From NCBI GenBank assembly GCA_023415475.1, contig JAEZKL010000160.1, forward strand, positions 1-17,269: a stretch of DNA of 17,269 nt, in the 5' to 3' direction. Positions within the stretch are counted from its first letter, which is position 1. Every line of letters begins with the position of its first letter. Position numbers and translations under genes: made by a program. The notes under the pieces are model-generated. The model saw nothing but the letters and a program-made list of their open reading frames with translations, was not told the origin of the DNA and searched no databases. Positions 1-6,163 of the stretch are shown one piece after another. This DNA comes from Bacillota bacterium (GTDB lineage Bacteria; Bacillota; Clostridia; Lachnospirales; Lachnospiraceae).

Positions 1-18
1 GTGAACTTCCTATATTAG
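1..18. repeat. Terminal direct repeat, left copy
   Basis: The first 18 bases (GTGAACTTCCTATATTAG) are identical to the last 18 bases at 17252-17269. Both copies fall inside the same SIS-domain gene, and fusing the ends at this repeat gives a continuous reading frame. It is therefore best read as the overlap of a circular contig or tandem unit and not as a transposon end. Confidence 0.9.
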
Positions 19-268
19 TTAGTGATATCGTAAATGTCCCGTTGGATTTTGCTAGTTCCATACTCTCCACAATATCTTTAGAGCTTCCGGAGTGGCTGAT
101 CGCAATCATTACATCATCTGATCGGAGGCTTGTAGCTACGATTGTCTGCATATGAGTATCCGATATGGACATAGCATCTAACCCCAGACGTAAAAGCTTG
201 TGTTGAAGGTCGAATGCTACGGAGTGTGAATTACCTAAATCGATTATGATTACTCGATGAGCTTTCAT
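1..268 (-). CDS. SIS-domain protein, RpiR-type regulator lacking its HTH (N-terminal part, runs off the left edge)
   Basis: This is a minus-strand frame starting at ATG 268. Its first 89 residues form the first half of a sugar isomerase (SIS) domain: a nucleotide/sugar-loop-like segment IIIDLGNSHSVAFDL (residues 7-21), an RLG turn, SDTHMQ (36-41), and the phosphosugar-binding ISHSGSSKD (57-65). This order matches the C-terminal effector domain of RpiR-family regulators, which bind phosphosugars. The remainder lies at 17058-17251; joined, the protein is 153 aa. A full RpiR protein is about 280 aa with an N-terminal helix-turn-helix, and here an in-frame stop lies six codons upstream of the ATG, so the HTH half is missing. 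No good ribosome binding site precedes ATG 268; the stop of the small ORF at 276-437 is only 7 nt upstream, so translational coupling is possible. It could be a decayed regulator or a stand-alone SIS protein. Confidence 0.75.
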   Translation of the reverse strand, partial: MKAHRVIIIDLGNSHSVAFDLQHKLLRLGLDAMSISDTHMQTIVATSLRSDDVMIAISHSGSSKDIVESMELAKSNGTFTISLTNIGSS

Positions 269-275
269 AATTATA

Positions 276-437
276 TCAGCGGGTTACCATAATAACCCTA
301 TGCTTTAGCAGGATGCGACATAAAATCTGTGCTTCCCACTGGTCGGGTACTGTTTCGCCGCGTTTTATTGCCAGAATATCATCCATAAATACCTGCAAAG
401 CTTTTCCATCTTTATCCTGTTCAGGTGTTGTAGACAT
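276..437 (-). CDS. Small hypothetical protein (53 aa)
   Basis: The ORF starts at ATG 437 with a well-placed ribosome binding site (GGGAGG about 9 nt upstream on the minus strand) and ends just before the SIS gene. The product begins MSTTPEQDKDGKALQVF, followed by MDDILAIKRGE, and ends in a basic stretch (RILLKHRVIMVTR). I do not recognise it. A longer in-frame extension to 590 exists but runs antisense through the transposase remnant and is unlikely to be used. The good ribosome binding site, acidic-then-basic composition and position next to an IS remnant suggest either a small accessory protein or the leftover N-terminus of a longer gene truncated at the SIS junction. A short hairpin (281-286 with 293-298) overlaps its 3' end. 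Confidence 0.4.
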   Translation of the reverse strand: MSTTPEQDKDGKALQVFMDDILAIKRGETVPDQWEAQILCRILLKHRVIMVTR

Positions 438-476
438 TTCTAACGTCCTCCCTTCACCCAGCAGTTTCCTTCGCCA

Positions 477-830
477 GGTAGACACTGCCGAGGGAGTGGC
501 TGCCCTTATAAAGAAAAATGTACAAGAGCCCAGGGTAACAGACGGATGGAGCTTTCGAGAGTATTTATTGAAAAACGACGTAAATCTCACGAGAACATAA
601 TATCAGAGAAGGGAATTCATTTGCGGATCAACCGGTCAATACAGGTCGAAGGAGCTTTCGGAGTCCTTAAAAATGATTATGAACTCAGTCGTTTTTTAAC
701 ACGAGGGAAAGACAACGTAAAAACAGAGTTTATTCTGCTTAGTCTTGGGTATAACATTAACAAACTTCATTCTAAAATACAGAAAGAACGGCTTGGGCAC
801 CATTTACATGAGGTGAAAGAGCCTGTATAA
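477..830 (+). pseudogene. IS1182-type transposase, C-terminal remnant
   Basis: The frame is open from 444 and resembles the C-terminal end of IS1182-family DDE transposases from about 477. It shows a cysteine cluster (C at 486-488, then GCPYKEKC), then NRSIQVEGAFGVLK (the E at codon 648-650 is the presumed third catalytic acid of the DDE triad), LTRGKDNVKTE, and YNINKLHSKIQKER before the TAA at 828-830. Only about 118 of the usual 450-550 codons remain; the first two catalytic aspartates and the N-terminal domain are absent, so the element cannot move by itself. An internal ATG at 546 would give a 94-residue ORF but is not a genuine start. The family call is from recalled motif order, not a search. 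Confidence 0.8.
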
Positions 831-931
831 AACCTTGAAATACACAAAGGTTTATTAAAGTACGCAAAAAATCTTGAAAATCCAACATCCAGAGGATCAC
901 ATCACAGTGAGTCCTATTTTTACCCAAAAAG

Positions 932-990
932 AAAGGACGTGCTTAAATCCTAACTAAAAATATTAGTTTTGAAACACGCCCTTTTTTATT
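932..990 (+). terminator. Terminator-like hairpin downstream of the IS remnant
   Basis: AAAGGACGTG (932-941) pairs with CACGCCCTTT (975-984) with one mismatch, and an inner AACTAA/TTAGTT stem (952-957, 963-968) closes on a short AT loop. The right arm runs into a T-rich tract (to about 990). It could terminate plus-strand transcription from the IS remnant, or be the right-end structure of the old insertion sequence. The rest of 831-1090 shows no gene. Confidence 0.55.
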
Positions 991-1090
991 GTTGTTTCGC
1001 AGTAATAATATGCCAACCATAAAAAACATAGGAGATATCCCATTGGTTATGAATGGCGTGGCACATATAACCTGGGTATGCAAATATCAC

Positions 1091-1855
1091 CTAGTGATAG
1101 TACTGCGTCGGCGAGAAGCCGGTATGATTTTTAAATGCCTTTGAAAATTCATAAATGTTGTTATAACCGAGAGATAAAGCAATGTCTGTAATGCTTCCGT
1201 GATCACTTCCAAGCATTTCTTTTGCTTTTTTAATACGTAAATTATGAACATATGTAATAGGAGATACTCCATTCAGTTCAAAAAAAAGTTTTCTGAAATA
1301 AACAGTGGACAGACCTGTAAGGTCAGCTAAGGTATCGTTTGTAATATTTAGGGTGTAGTTGTTTGTAATGTACTCAATGGCTGGCAGAAGCTTTTGATAT
1401 TTGCTATCGGGAATATATTGTTTGTGGATAGATTCTGTAAGCATAAGTATAGCAGAGTATGTATCACGGATATTTTTCATCTCATACATAGGGAGTTTAG
1501 CTGTTCTTGTGTATTCTAGCTGTCTGAATAGGTCAAGCAATTTTTCACTGCTTTTTAGTTGAAAAGCAAAAATTCCATTGTAAGTAAGAGAACATTCAAA
1601 TTCAAGTGTATTAAAGTGACCTGCTTTTGTACAATGCCATTCATAAGAGCAGCCCTTGGGTAAAATGATTATATTGTTGATATTAGACGTGTATGATACA
1701 CCATTTGATTTATATAGCGTTTCTCCTTCATATTTGATTACAATAGCCCAATGAGGACGGTCTTTTCTTTTATATGTTGTGTTGGCTTCTGTATACATAG
1801 TGGTTATTGAGTAGACTTTTTCTATAATCAAATATGATAAAATATCAGTATTCAA
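1091..1855 (-). CDS. AraC-family transcriptional regulator with N-terminal cupin-like domain
   Basis: This is a 254-aa DNA-binding regulator. The N-terminal half (about 1-140) has the beta-rich look of an AraC-type cupin sensor (e.g. IIILPKGCSYEWHC near residue 65). The C-terminal ~98 residues are a double helix-turn-helix: helix-turn-helix 1 around LADLTGLSTVYFRKLFF, then the linker RIKKAKEML, helix-turn-helix 2 around ITDIALSLGYNNIYEFSKAFK, ending in the family signature GFSPTQYY. The start is taken as TTG 1855 because GAGG lies 8 nt upstream and a good promoter (TTGACT, 17 bp, TATTAT) precedes it. It is divergent from the EamA transporter gene, so it most likely controls that gene and itself. 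The ligand is unknown. Confidence 0.9.
   Translation of the reverse strand: MNTDILSYLIIEKVYSITTMYTEANTTYKRKDRPHWAIVIKYEGETLYKSNGVSYTSNINNIIILPKGCSYEWHCTKAGHFNTLEFECSLTYNGIFAFQLKSSEKLLDLFRQLEYTRTAKLPMYEMKNIRDTYSAILMLTESIHKQYIPDSKYQKLLPAIEYITNNYTLNITNDTLADLTGLSTVYFRKLFFELNGVSPITYVHNLRIKKAKEMLGSDHGSITDIALSLGYNNIYEFSKAFKNHTGFSPTQYYH
1825..1840. promoter_or_regulatory. Second copy of the 16-bp palindrome (candidate operator, inside the araC-type gene)
   Basis: TAATCAAATATGATAA matches 14 of 16 bases of the perfect palindrome at 1925-1940 and begins exactly 100 bp from it. It lies in the first codons of the AraC-type gene, which suits an autoregulatory downstream operator. In AT-rich DNA, chance cannot be excluded. 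Confidence 0.4.
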
Positions 1856-1887
1856 TAAATTAACCTCTTTCTTAATGATATAATTAA

Positions 1888-1916
1888 ATAATAGTATATA
1901 GATTTATTATAGTCAA
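1888..1916 (-). promoter_or_regulatory. Sigma-A-type promoter of the AraC-family gene
   Basis: On the minus strand, TTGACT (1916-1911) and TATTAT (1893-1888) are separated by exactly 17 bp. This gives a short leader of about 25 nt before the TTG start at 1855. The perfect palindrome 1925-1940 sits just upstream of the -35 box. Confidence 0.65.
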
Positions 1917-1924
1917 GAAATGTA

Positions 1925-1940
1925 TTATCAAATTTGATAA
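1925..1940. promoter_or_regulatory. Perfect 16-bp palindrome between divergent promoters (candidate operator)
   Basis: TTATCAAATTTGATAA is its own reverse complement. It lies between the -35 box of the AraC-type gene (1911-1916) and a TTGACA box facing the EamA gene (1952-1957), a position from which one bound protein could affect both. AraC proteins usually bind direct repeats, so the binder could be another dimeric regulator. Confidence 0.5.
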
Positions 1941-1951
1941 AAATAGCACAT

Positions 1952-1986
1952 TTGACATTTTATTATGAATCATATCTCATTATAAT
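1952..1986 (+). promoter_or_regulatory. Possible promoter of the EamA transporter gene, with long spacer
   Basis: A perfect TTGACA (1952-1957) and a perfect TATAAT (1981-1986) lie in the right order but 23 bp apart, too long for ordinary sigma-A recognition. TATAAT may be used with a poor -35 (TTTTAT, 1958-1963), with an activator compensating. Confidence 0.4.
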
Positions 1987-2045
1987 ATCACTGAAAATGA
2001 TCGGCAGGCAAAAAGGTTGTGTCGTTACTAAAAAGGAGGTTTTAA

Positions 2046-2939
2046 GTGTTGAATAAATATAAGAACATATTGTATGCAATTCTGGTGATGATGCTCTGGG
2101 GGTCTCTGTTTCCGTTTGTCAAAGTGGGATATAGAGAATTTGGAATAGACACGGGTTATGCACCCAATATTATTTTGTTTGCAGGTGCCAGATTTGTAGT
2201 ATGTGGATTTATTATCACACTTTTTGCTAAGTGGAATGGCAAGAGAATGAAACTTGAAAAAAGAGAAGTAGGACCAGTTATCGCTGTAGGAGTTCTTGCT
2301 GTAGTTTTACATTATACGTTTACTTATAGTGGTCTTGCTATGACGGATAGCTCAATTACAGCATTGGTTAAGCAACTGGGAAGTTTTGCCTTTATTCCTC
2401 TATCGTTCCTGTTTTTTAAAGAGGATAAGTTTTCTGTGAAAAAACTTCTCGGAGCGGTGTTAGGTTTTGGGGGAATAGTAGTTTTGAATATGACATCAAC
2501 TGGCTTTCAGCTTGGTTATGGCGAACTACTTATTATAATGGCATCCTTGTGTGGTGTTACAGCTAATGTTTTTGGGAAAAATGCAATGAAAACATTAGAT
2601 GCAATTGTGATGACCGGACTTTCGCAGCTTTTGGGAGGTGCTATACTTCTGATCATAGCTGTTGTGTTAGGAGGACATATTGGTAGGGTTTCAGTAAGTG
2701 GAATACTGGTATTTTGTTATATTTGTACTGCCTCAATTATAGGATATTGTTTATGGTATAGCCTGATCAGTAAAAATAATCTTTCACAGCTTTATATTGT
2801 CAAGTTTTTGGAACCGATTTTTGCGGCAATATTTGGTATGATTCTATTAAAGGAGGACATTCTTAATGTTCGATTTTTGATGGCACTTTCACTTACCGGA
2901 GCAGCAATTGTTATATCTAATTGGAACCGTAGGAAATAA
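2046..2939 (+). CDS. EamA/DMT-family transporter
   Basis: This is a 297-aa, very hydrophobic protein with about ten predicted membrane helices arranged as two EamA repeats (about residues 8-147 and 158-292). Typical family features are MMLWGSLFPFVKV in helix 1, LGSFAFIPLSFLFFKEDK at the end of the first repeat, and FLEPIFAAIFGMILLKED at the corresponding place in the second. Members of this drug/metabolite transporter superfamily export amino acids, nucleosides or other metabolites; the substrate cannot be told from sequence. The start is GTG 2046, preceded by a strong AAGGAGG. It is a single-gene unit divergent from the AraC-type regulator and probably regulated by it; no clear terminator follows it, and the next operon begins 167 bp later with its own promoter. 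Confidence 0.9.
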   Translation: MLNKYKNILYAILVMMLWGSLFPFVKVGYREFGIDTGYAPNIILFAGARFVVCGFIITLFAKWNGKRMKLEKREVGPVIAVGVLAVVLHYTFTYSGLAMTDSSITALVKQLGSFAFIPLSFLFFKEDKFSVKKLLGAVLGFGGIVVLNMTSTGFQLGYGELLIIMASLCGVTANVFGKNAMKTLDAIVMTGLSQLLGGAILLIIAVVLGGHIGRVSVSGILVFCYICTASIIGYCLWYSLISKNNLSQLYIVKFLEPIFAAIFGMILLKEDILNVRFLMALSLTGAAIVISNWNRRK

Positions 2940-2985
2940 TAATATATTTGTTTGAATATATAAAAATATACCATTAATACAATGA

Positions 2986-2997
2986 TTTCATATGAAA
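2986..2997. promoter_or_regulatory. 12-bp palindrome upstream of the transporter operon promoter
   Basis: TTTCATATGAAA is a perfect palindrome centred about 70 bp upstream of the -10 box at 3059. The position suits an activator site. Length and AT content make chance occurrence possible. Confidence 0.3.
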
Positions 2998-3035
2998 ATC
3001 TGATGTTTTGTATGTTTCGTCTGAGAAATTGAACG

Positions 3036-3064
3036 TTGTAGAACGAAATTCTAGTCTTTATAAT
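3036..3064 (+). promoter_or_regulatory. Promoter of the sugar transporter operon
   Basis: A perfect TATAAT (3059-3064) lies 17 bp from TTGTAG (3036-3041), which is only 3/6 to the -35 consensus. A good -10 with a poor -35 is common in activator-dependent promoters, fitting control by the AraC-type sensor regulator at 8277-10520. The leader to ATG 3107 is about 35 nt. Confidence 0.5.
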
Positions 3065-3106
3065 TAAGTCATGAGATGAGCGATAATAAAAACGAGGAGA
3101 AACATC

Positions 3107-4048
3107 ATGATAAGTATGACGAATAAGAGTATGTCACCGAAGAAAAAAGAGCCCATAATAAGAAGTTTGAAGAGGAGTTGGCAATGGTATGTGCTTCTGC
3201 TTCCTGCGTTAATACATCTTTTGATTTTTGCATATGGTCCAATGTACGGCTTACAAATCGCATTCAAGGACTTTAGGCCATCCAAAGGAATTTGGGGGAG
3301 TGAATGGGTTGGATTAAAGCACTTTATTAGCTTTGTCGAGAACCCTATGTTTTGGAAATTGCTAAAAAATACATTATCCATTACCTTATATTCTCTTGCA
3401 TTATTTCCAATTCCTATTATATTTGCGTTGTTTTTGAATGAAGTAAAAAATGCGAAGTTTAAAAAGACAGTTCAGATGTTGACATATATGCCACATTTCA
3501 TAACTGAAATTGTTGTATGTTCTATTGTTATTTTGTTCCTTGACAGAACAAGTGGTCCTATTAATCGTCTGATTACATTATTTGGTGGAGAAGCGCAGAA
3601 TTTTTTGGGTATGCCGGGAGCGTTCCCAAGTATTATGGTATGGTCCGGTCTGTGGCAGGGACTAGGCTGGGGATCTATTTTATATATTTCTGCGTTAGCC
3701 AGTATCTCTACTGAGTTGATAGAGGCAGCAAAGATTGATGGTGCGAGCCGATATAAGATTATGTGGCATGTTAACATTCCAGGAATCCTTCCAACTATTC
3801 TGATTAATTTCTTGCTCAGAATAGGCGGTATATTGGGTCTGGGTCACACAAAGATTTTACTGTTACAGAATGACCTGAACTTGGAAACATCCCAAGTTAT
3901 ATCTACATATATTTATGAAATGGGTCTTAAAGGTGCAAAATTTAGTTATGCTTCTGCAATTGGTATGTTTAATACATTGGTGGGCCTTTGTATTCTACTA
4001 ATAGTTAATGCTATAACGAAGAAGCTGTCAGGCACGGGCTTGTTCTAA
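3107..4048 (+). CDS. Sugar ABC transporter permease, LplB type (CUT1)
   Basis: This 313-aa inner-membrane permease has six predicted helices: after a basic N-terminus, helix 1 begins around WYVLLLPALIHLLIF (residues 27-41), and the last ends near residue 300. The EAA loop that docks the ATPase is at about 206-225 (EAAKIDGASRYKIMW, then IPGILPT). The LplB-type pattern SWQWYVLLLP, AFKDFRPSKGIWGS and NEVKNAKFKK places it in the CUT1 family for oligosaccharides and glycosides. The start ATG 3107 follows GAGGAG at 7 nt spacing. It heads the uptake operon; the partner permease is at 5147, separated by a dehydrogenase gene. No ATPase gene is present, usual for this type, which shares an MsmX/MsmK-like ATPase encoded elsewhere. 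Confidence 0.93.
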   Translation: MISMTNKSMSPKKKEPIIRSLKRSWQWYVLLLPALIHLLIFAYGPMYGLQIAFKDFRPSKGIWGSEWVGLKHFISFVENPMFWKLLKNTLSITLYSLALFPIPIIFALFLNEVKNAKFKKTVQMLTYMPHFITEIVVCSIVILFLDRTSGPINRLITLFGGEAQNFLGMPGAFPSIMVWSGLWQGLGWGSILYISALASISTELIEAAKIDGASRYKIMWHVNIPGILPTILINFLLRIGGILGLGHTKILLLQNDLNLETSQVISTYIYEMGLKGAKFSYASAIGMFNTLVGLCILLIVNAITKKLSGTGLF

Positions 4049-4096
4049 TACTAGTTAAACAAATGCCTAATAATATTATAGAAAGGTACTAGAAGA

Positions 4097-5110
4097 ATGA
4101 AAAGACAACAGATACTTTTTACAGAGCCAAAGATTGCACAATTAATAGAACTTGATTTGCTTCCTATTATGGAGGATGAGATTCTTGTAAAGATGGAATA
4201 TACAGTAATAAGTGGTGGGACAGAAAGAGCCAATATATTAAGTATGTCAAATACCTCTCAGGCTTTTCCGAAGTCCCTCGGCTATTGTGGAGTAGGTGTG
4301 GTTGAAAAGGTTGGCAGTGATGTAAAAACATTTAAAACGGCAGATCATGTGTTGGTATATCACGGATGTCACTCTAATTATAACATTTGTAAAGAAAAAC
4401 AACTGACGAAGGTTGCTAATAACAGCATACCATCCATAGAAGCTGCTTTTGTTATTATTGCAGCCATGGGACTTGGCGGAGTGAGAAAGCTTGAAATTGA
4501 GATCGGCGAATCTGCTATGGTTATGGGACAAGGCTTGTTGGGTATATTTTCTACACAATTTTGCCACTTAAATGGTGCATATCCCGTTATAGCAGTGGAT
4601 TTGAATAAGGAAAGACGAGATCTGGCTCTTTCCTTAGGTGCGGATTATGCCTTGGATCCTAGCAAACCAGACTTTATAAACAATGTAAAAAAAATTACAG
4701 GTGGAAAAGGAATCTCTGCATGTGTTGAAGTTACTGGAAATATGCATGCAACGCTTCAGGCTCTAGACGCTGCAGCATATATGGGAAGAATATCTTTACT
4801 AGGATGTACCAGAGTATCCAATGGTAGTGTGGACTATTATCAACAGGTTCATAGACCCGGAATTAAGCTTATTGGTGCACATAATTTTGTGAGACCAAAG
4901 GTGGAATCCTATCCTCATCATTGGACACATCAGGATGATTGTCATGCAATACTTGACTTAATAGCCGCAAAACGAATCCAAGTGGCGCCTATTATTTCAA
5001 GAATAGTTTCACCAAAGGATGCAGCTCAAATCTATACGGAATTATGTGAAGATATAAACTTCCCTGTGGGTACGGTTTTTGATTGGAGTAAGGTTAGTAC
5101 TACTCTATGA
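4097..5110 (+). CDS. Medium-chain dehydrogenase/reductase (zinc-type alcohol dehydrogenase-like)
   Basis: This 337-aa cytoplasmic oxidoreductase has an N-terminal GroES-like catalytic domain (about 1-120) and a Rossmann domain with the nucleotide motif GQGLLG (144-149). An acidic residue at the end of the second strand (AVDLNKE, near 168) suggests NAD(H) over NADP(H). The classical zinc ligands are changed: the usual CGSD region reads SGGTER (39-44), as in BchC-like relatives, the GHE motif is GYC (62-64), and the four-cysteine structural zinc loop is absent. It may use metal differently or not at all. The gene lies between the two permease genes of a sugar importer, which implies that it acts on the imported sugar or a product. 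GAAAGG about 10 nt upstream supports ATG 4097. The exact substrate is unknown. Confidence 0.85.
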   Translation: MKRQQILFTEPKIAQLIELDLLPIMEDEILVKMEYTVISGGTERANILSMSNTSQAFPKSLGYCGVGVVEKVGSDVKTFKTADHVLVYHGCHSNYNICKEKQLTKVANNSIPSIEAAFVIIAAMGLGGVRKLEIEIGESAMVMGQGLLGIFSTQFCHLNGAYPVIAVDLNKERRDLALSLGADYALDPSKPDFINNVKKITGGKGISACVEVTGNMHATLQALDAAAYMGRISLLGCTRVSNGSVDYYQQVHRPGIKLIGAHNFVRPKVESYPHHWTHQDDCHAILDLIAAKRIQVAPIISRIVSPKDAAQIYTELCEDINFPVGTVFDWSKVSTTL

Positions 5111-5146
5111 GAGGATAACTAATTAAGCGGAAAGGAAAGAATTTTG

Positions 5147-6085
5147 ATGAAAAAAACGATAAGCAAAGGAATAAAAATATGGCGTGGCTATTCATGGGGC
5201 GACAAATTATTCCTGATGACAGTATATACAGTAATGATTCTGGTGACAATTATCTGTGTTTACCCATTGTTCTTTACGGTAATCGCTTCTGTTTCTGATC
5301 CAAATGTAGTATATACCGGTAAGGTGTTTTTGCTACCAAAAGGGTTTGATCTTACCTCCTATAAGTTGGTATTTCAGAACAAAGATATATGGACAGGATA
5401 CGCAAACACTATCTTTTATACGATCGTAGGAACAGGCTATAATCTGTTTCTTACGATACCTGCAGCTTATGCACTTAGTAAAAAGAATATGTATGGAAGG
5501 GGTGTTTTAACCACATTCTTTCTATTCACCATGTATTTTGGTGGAGGTATGATTCCTACCTATATTATGATGGATAAGATGAATCTCCTTGATACAAGAT
5601 TGGTCCTGATTCTTTCAGGTGGTGTTAGCATCTACAATGTAGTAGTAACAAGAACCTATTTCTCAACCAATTTTCCGGATGAATTAGGTGAAGCAGCCAG
5701 AATTGATGGTTCAAATGAGTTCGGTATTTTCATTAAGATGGCAATTCCGCTCAGTGCACCTATTATTGCAGTTATGACATTATATTATGCAGTTGGGCAT
5801 TGGAATGAATACTTTAACTCCATGATTTACCTTAGAGACAGTGCAAAGTTTCCTCTACAGCTTGTGTTAAGAGATATTCTCATCGGTTCTCAAAAGGCAT
5901 ATGAGAGTATGCAGGAGGCAGGGGTGGATGGAGATATCCTATTAGACTTCGCACGAAGAGCGAAATTGGCTGTTACAATGAAATATTCATTGGTATTTAT
6001 AGCCAGTGCGCCAATGCTGATACTTTACCCATTCATACAGAAGCATTTTGTGAAGGGTATTATGGTTGGATCCCTTAAGGGATAA
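5147..6085 (+). CDS. Sugar ABC transporter permease, LplC/carbohydrate type (CUT1)
   Basis: This is the second membrane subunit, 312 aa, with about six helices (first about residues 21-48, last near 285-300) and an EAA loop at about 182-201 (EAARIDGSNEFGIFIKMAIP). DPNVVYTGKVFLLPKGF near the N-terminus and the C-terminal KHFVKGIMVGSLKG are typical of LplC-like CUT1 permeases. I chose ATG 5147 over the in-frame TTG at 5144 because AAAGGAAAG ends about 7 nt before the ATG. It should pair with the permease at 3107 and the binding protein at 6164. The intervening dehydrogenase gene is an unusual gene order. Confidence 0.93.
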   Translation: MKKTISKGIKIWRGYSWGDKLFLMTVYTVMILVTIICVYPLFFTVIASVSDPNVVYTGKVFLLPKGFDLTSYKLVFQNKDIWTGYANTIFYTIVGTGYNLFLTIPAAYALSKKNMYGRGVLTTFFLFTMYFGGGMIPTYIMMDKMNLLDTRLVLILSGGVSIYNVVVTRTYFSTNFPDELGEAARIDGSNEFGIFIKMAIPLSAPIIAVMTLYYAVGHWNEYFNSMIYLRDSAKFPLQLVLRDILIGSQKAYESMQEAGVDGDILLDFARRAKLAVTMKYSLVFIASAPMLILYPFIQKHFVKGIMVGSLKG

Positions 6086-6103
6086 TTAAAATGTGTTTTC
6101 TTT

Positions 6104-6127
6104 GGAAGCTGGTGCGCAACGGTTTCC
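6104..6127 (+). other. Small stem-loop between permease and binding-protein genes
   Basis: GGAAGC (6104-6109) pairs with GTTTCC (6122-6127) including one G-U pair. It sits in the 78-nt gap before the binding-protein gene. Such intercistronic hairpins often protect the downstream mRNA and raise binding-protein levels; here that is inference. Confidence 0.3.
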
Positions 6128-6163
6128 GGGTAAAAATAATATTCACATAATTAGGAGGAAGAA

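Noticed and set aside
313..600. 95-codon plus-strand ORF over the IS remnant
   Set aside because: Antisense to the 53-codon ORF and out of frame with the clear transposase remnant; the residues look random.
546..830. Stand-alone 94-aa gene starting at ATG 546
   Set aside because: Transposase similarity continues upstream of this ATG in the same frame, so it is a fragment of an IS1182-type transposase and not an independent gene.
3472..3777. Minus-strand ORF inside the LplB-type permease gene
   Set aside because: Shadow of the real gene on the other strand, with no ribosome site or recognisable domain; the same applies to the other short antisense ORFs in the operons.
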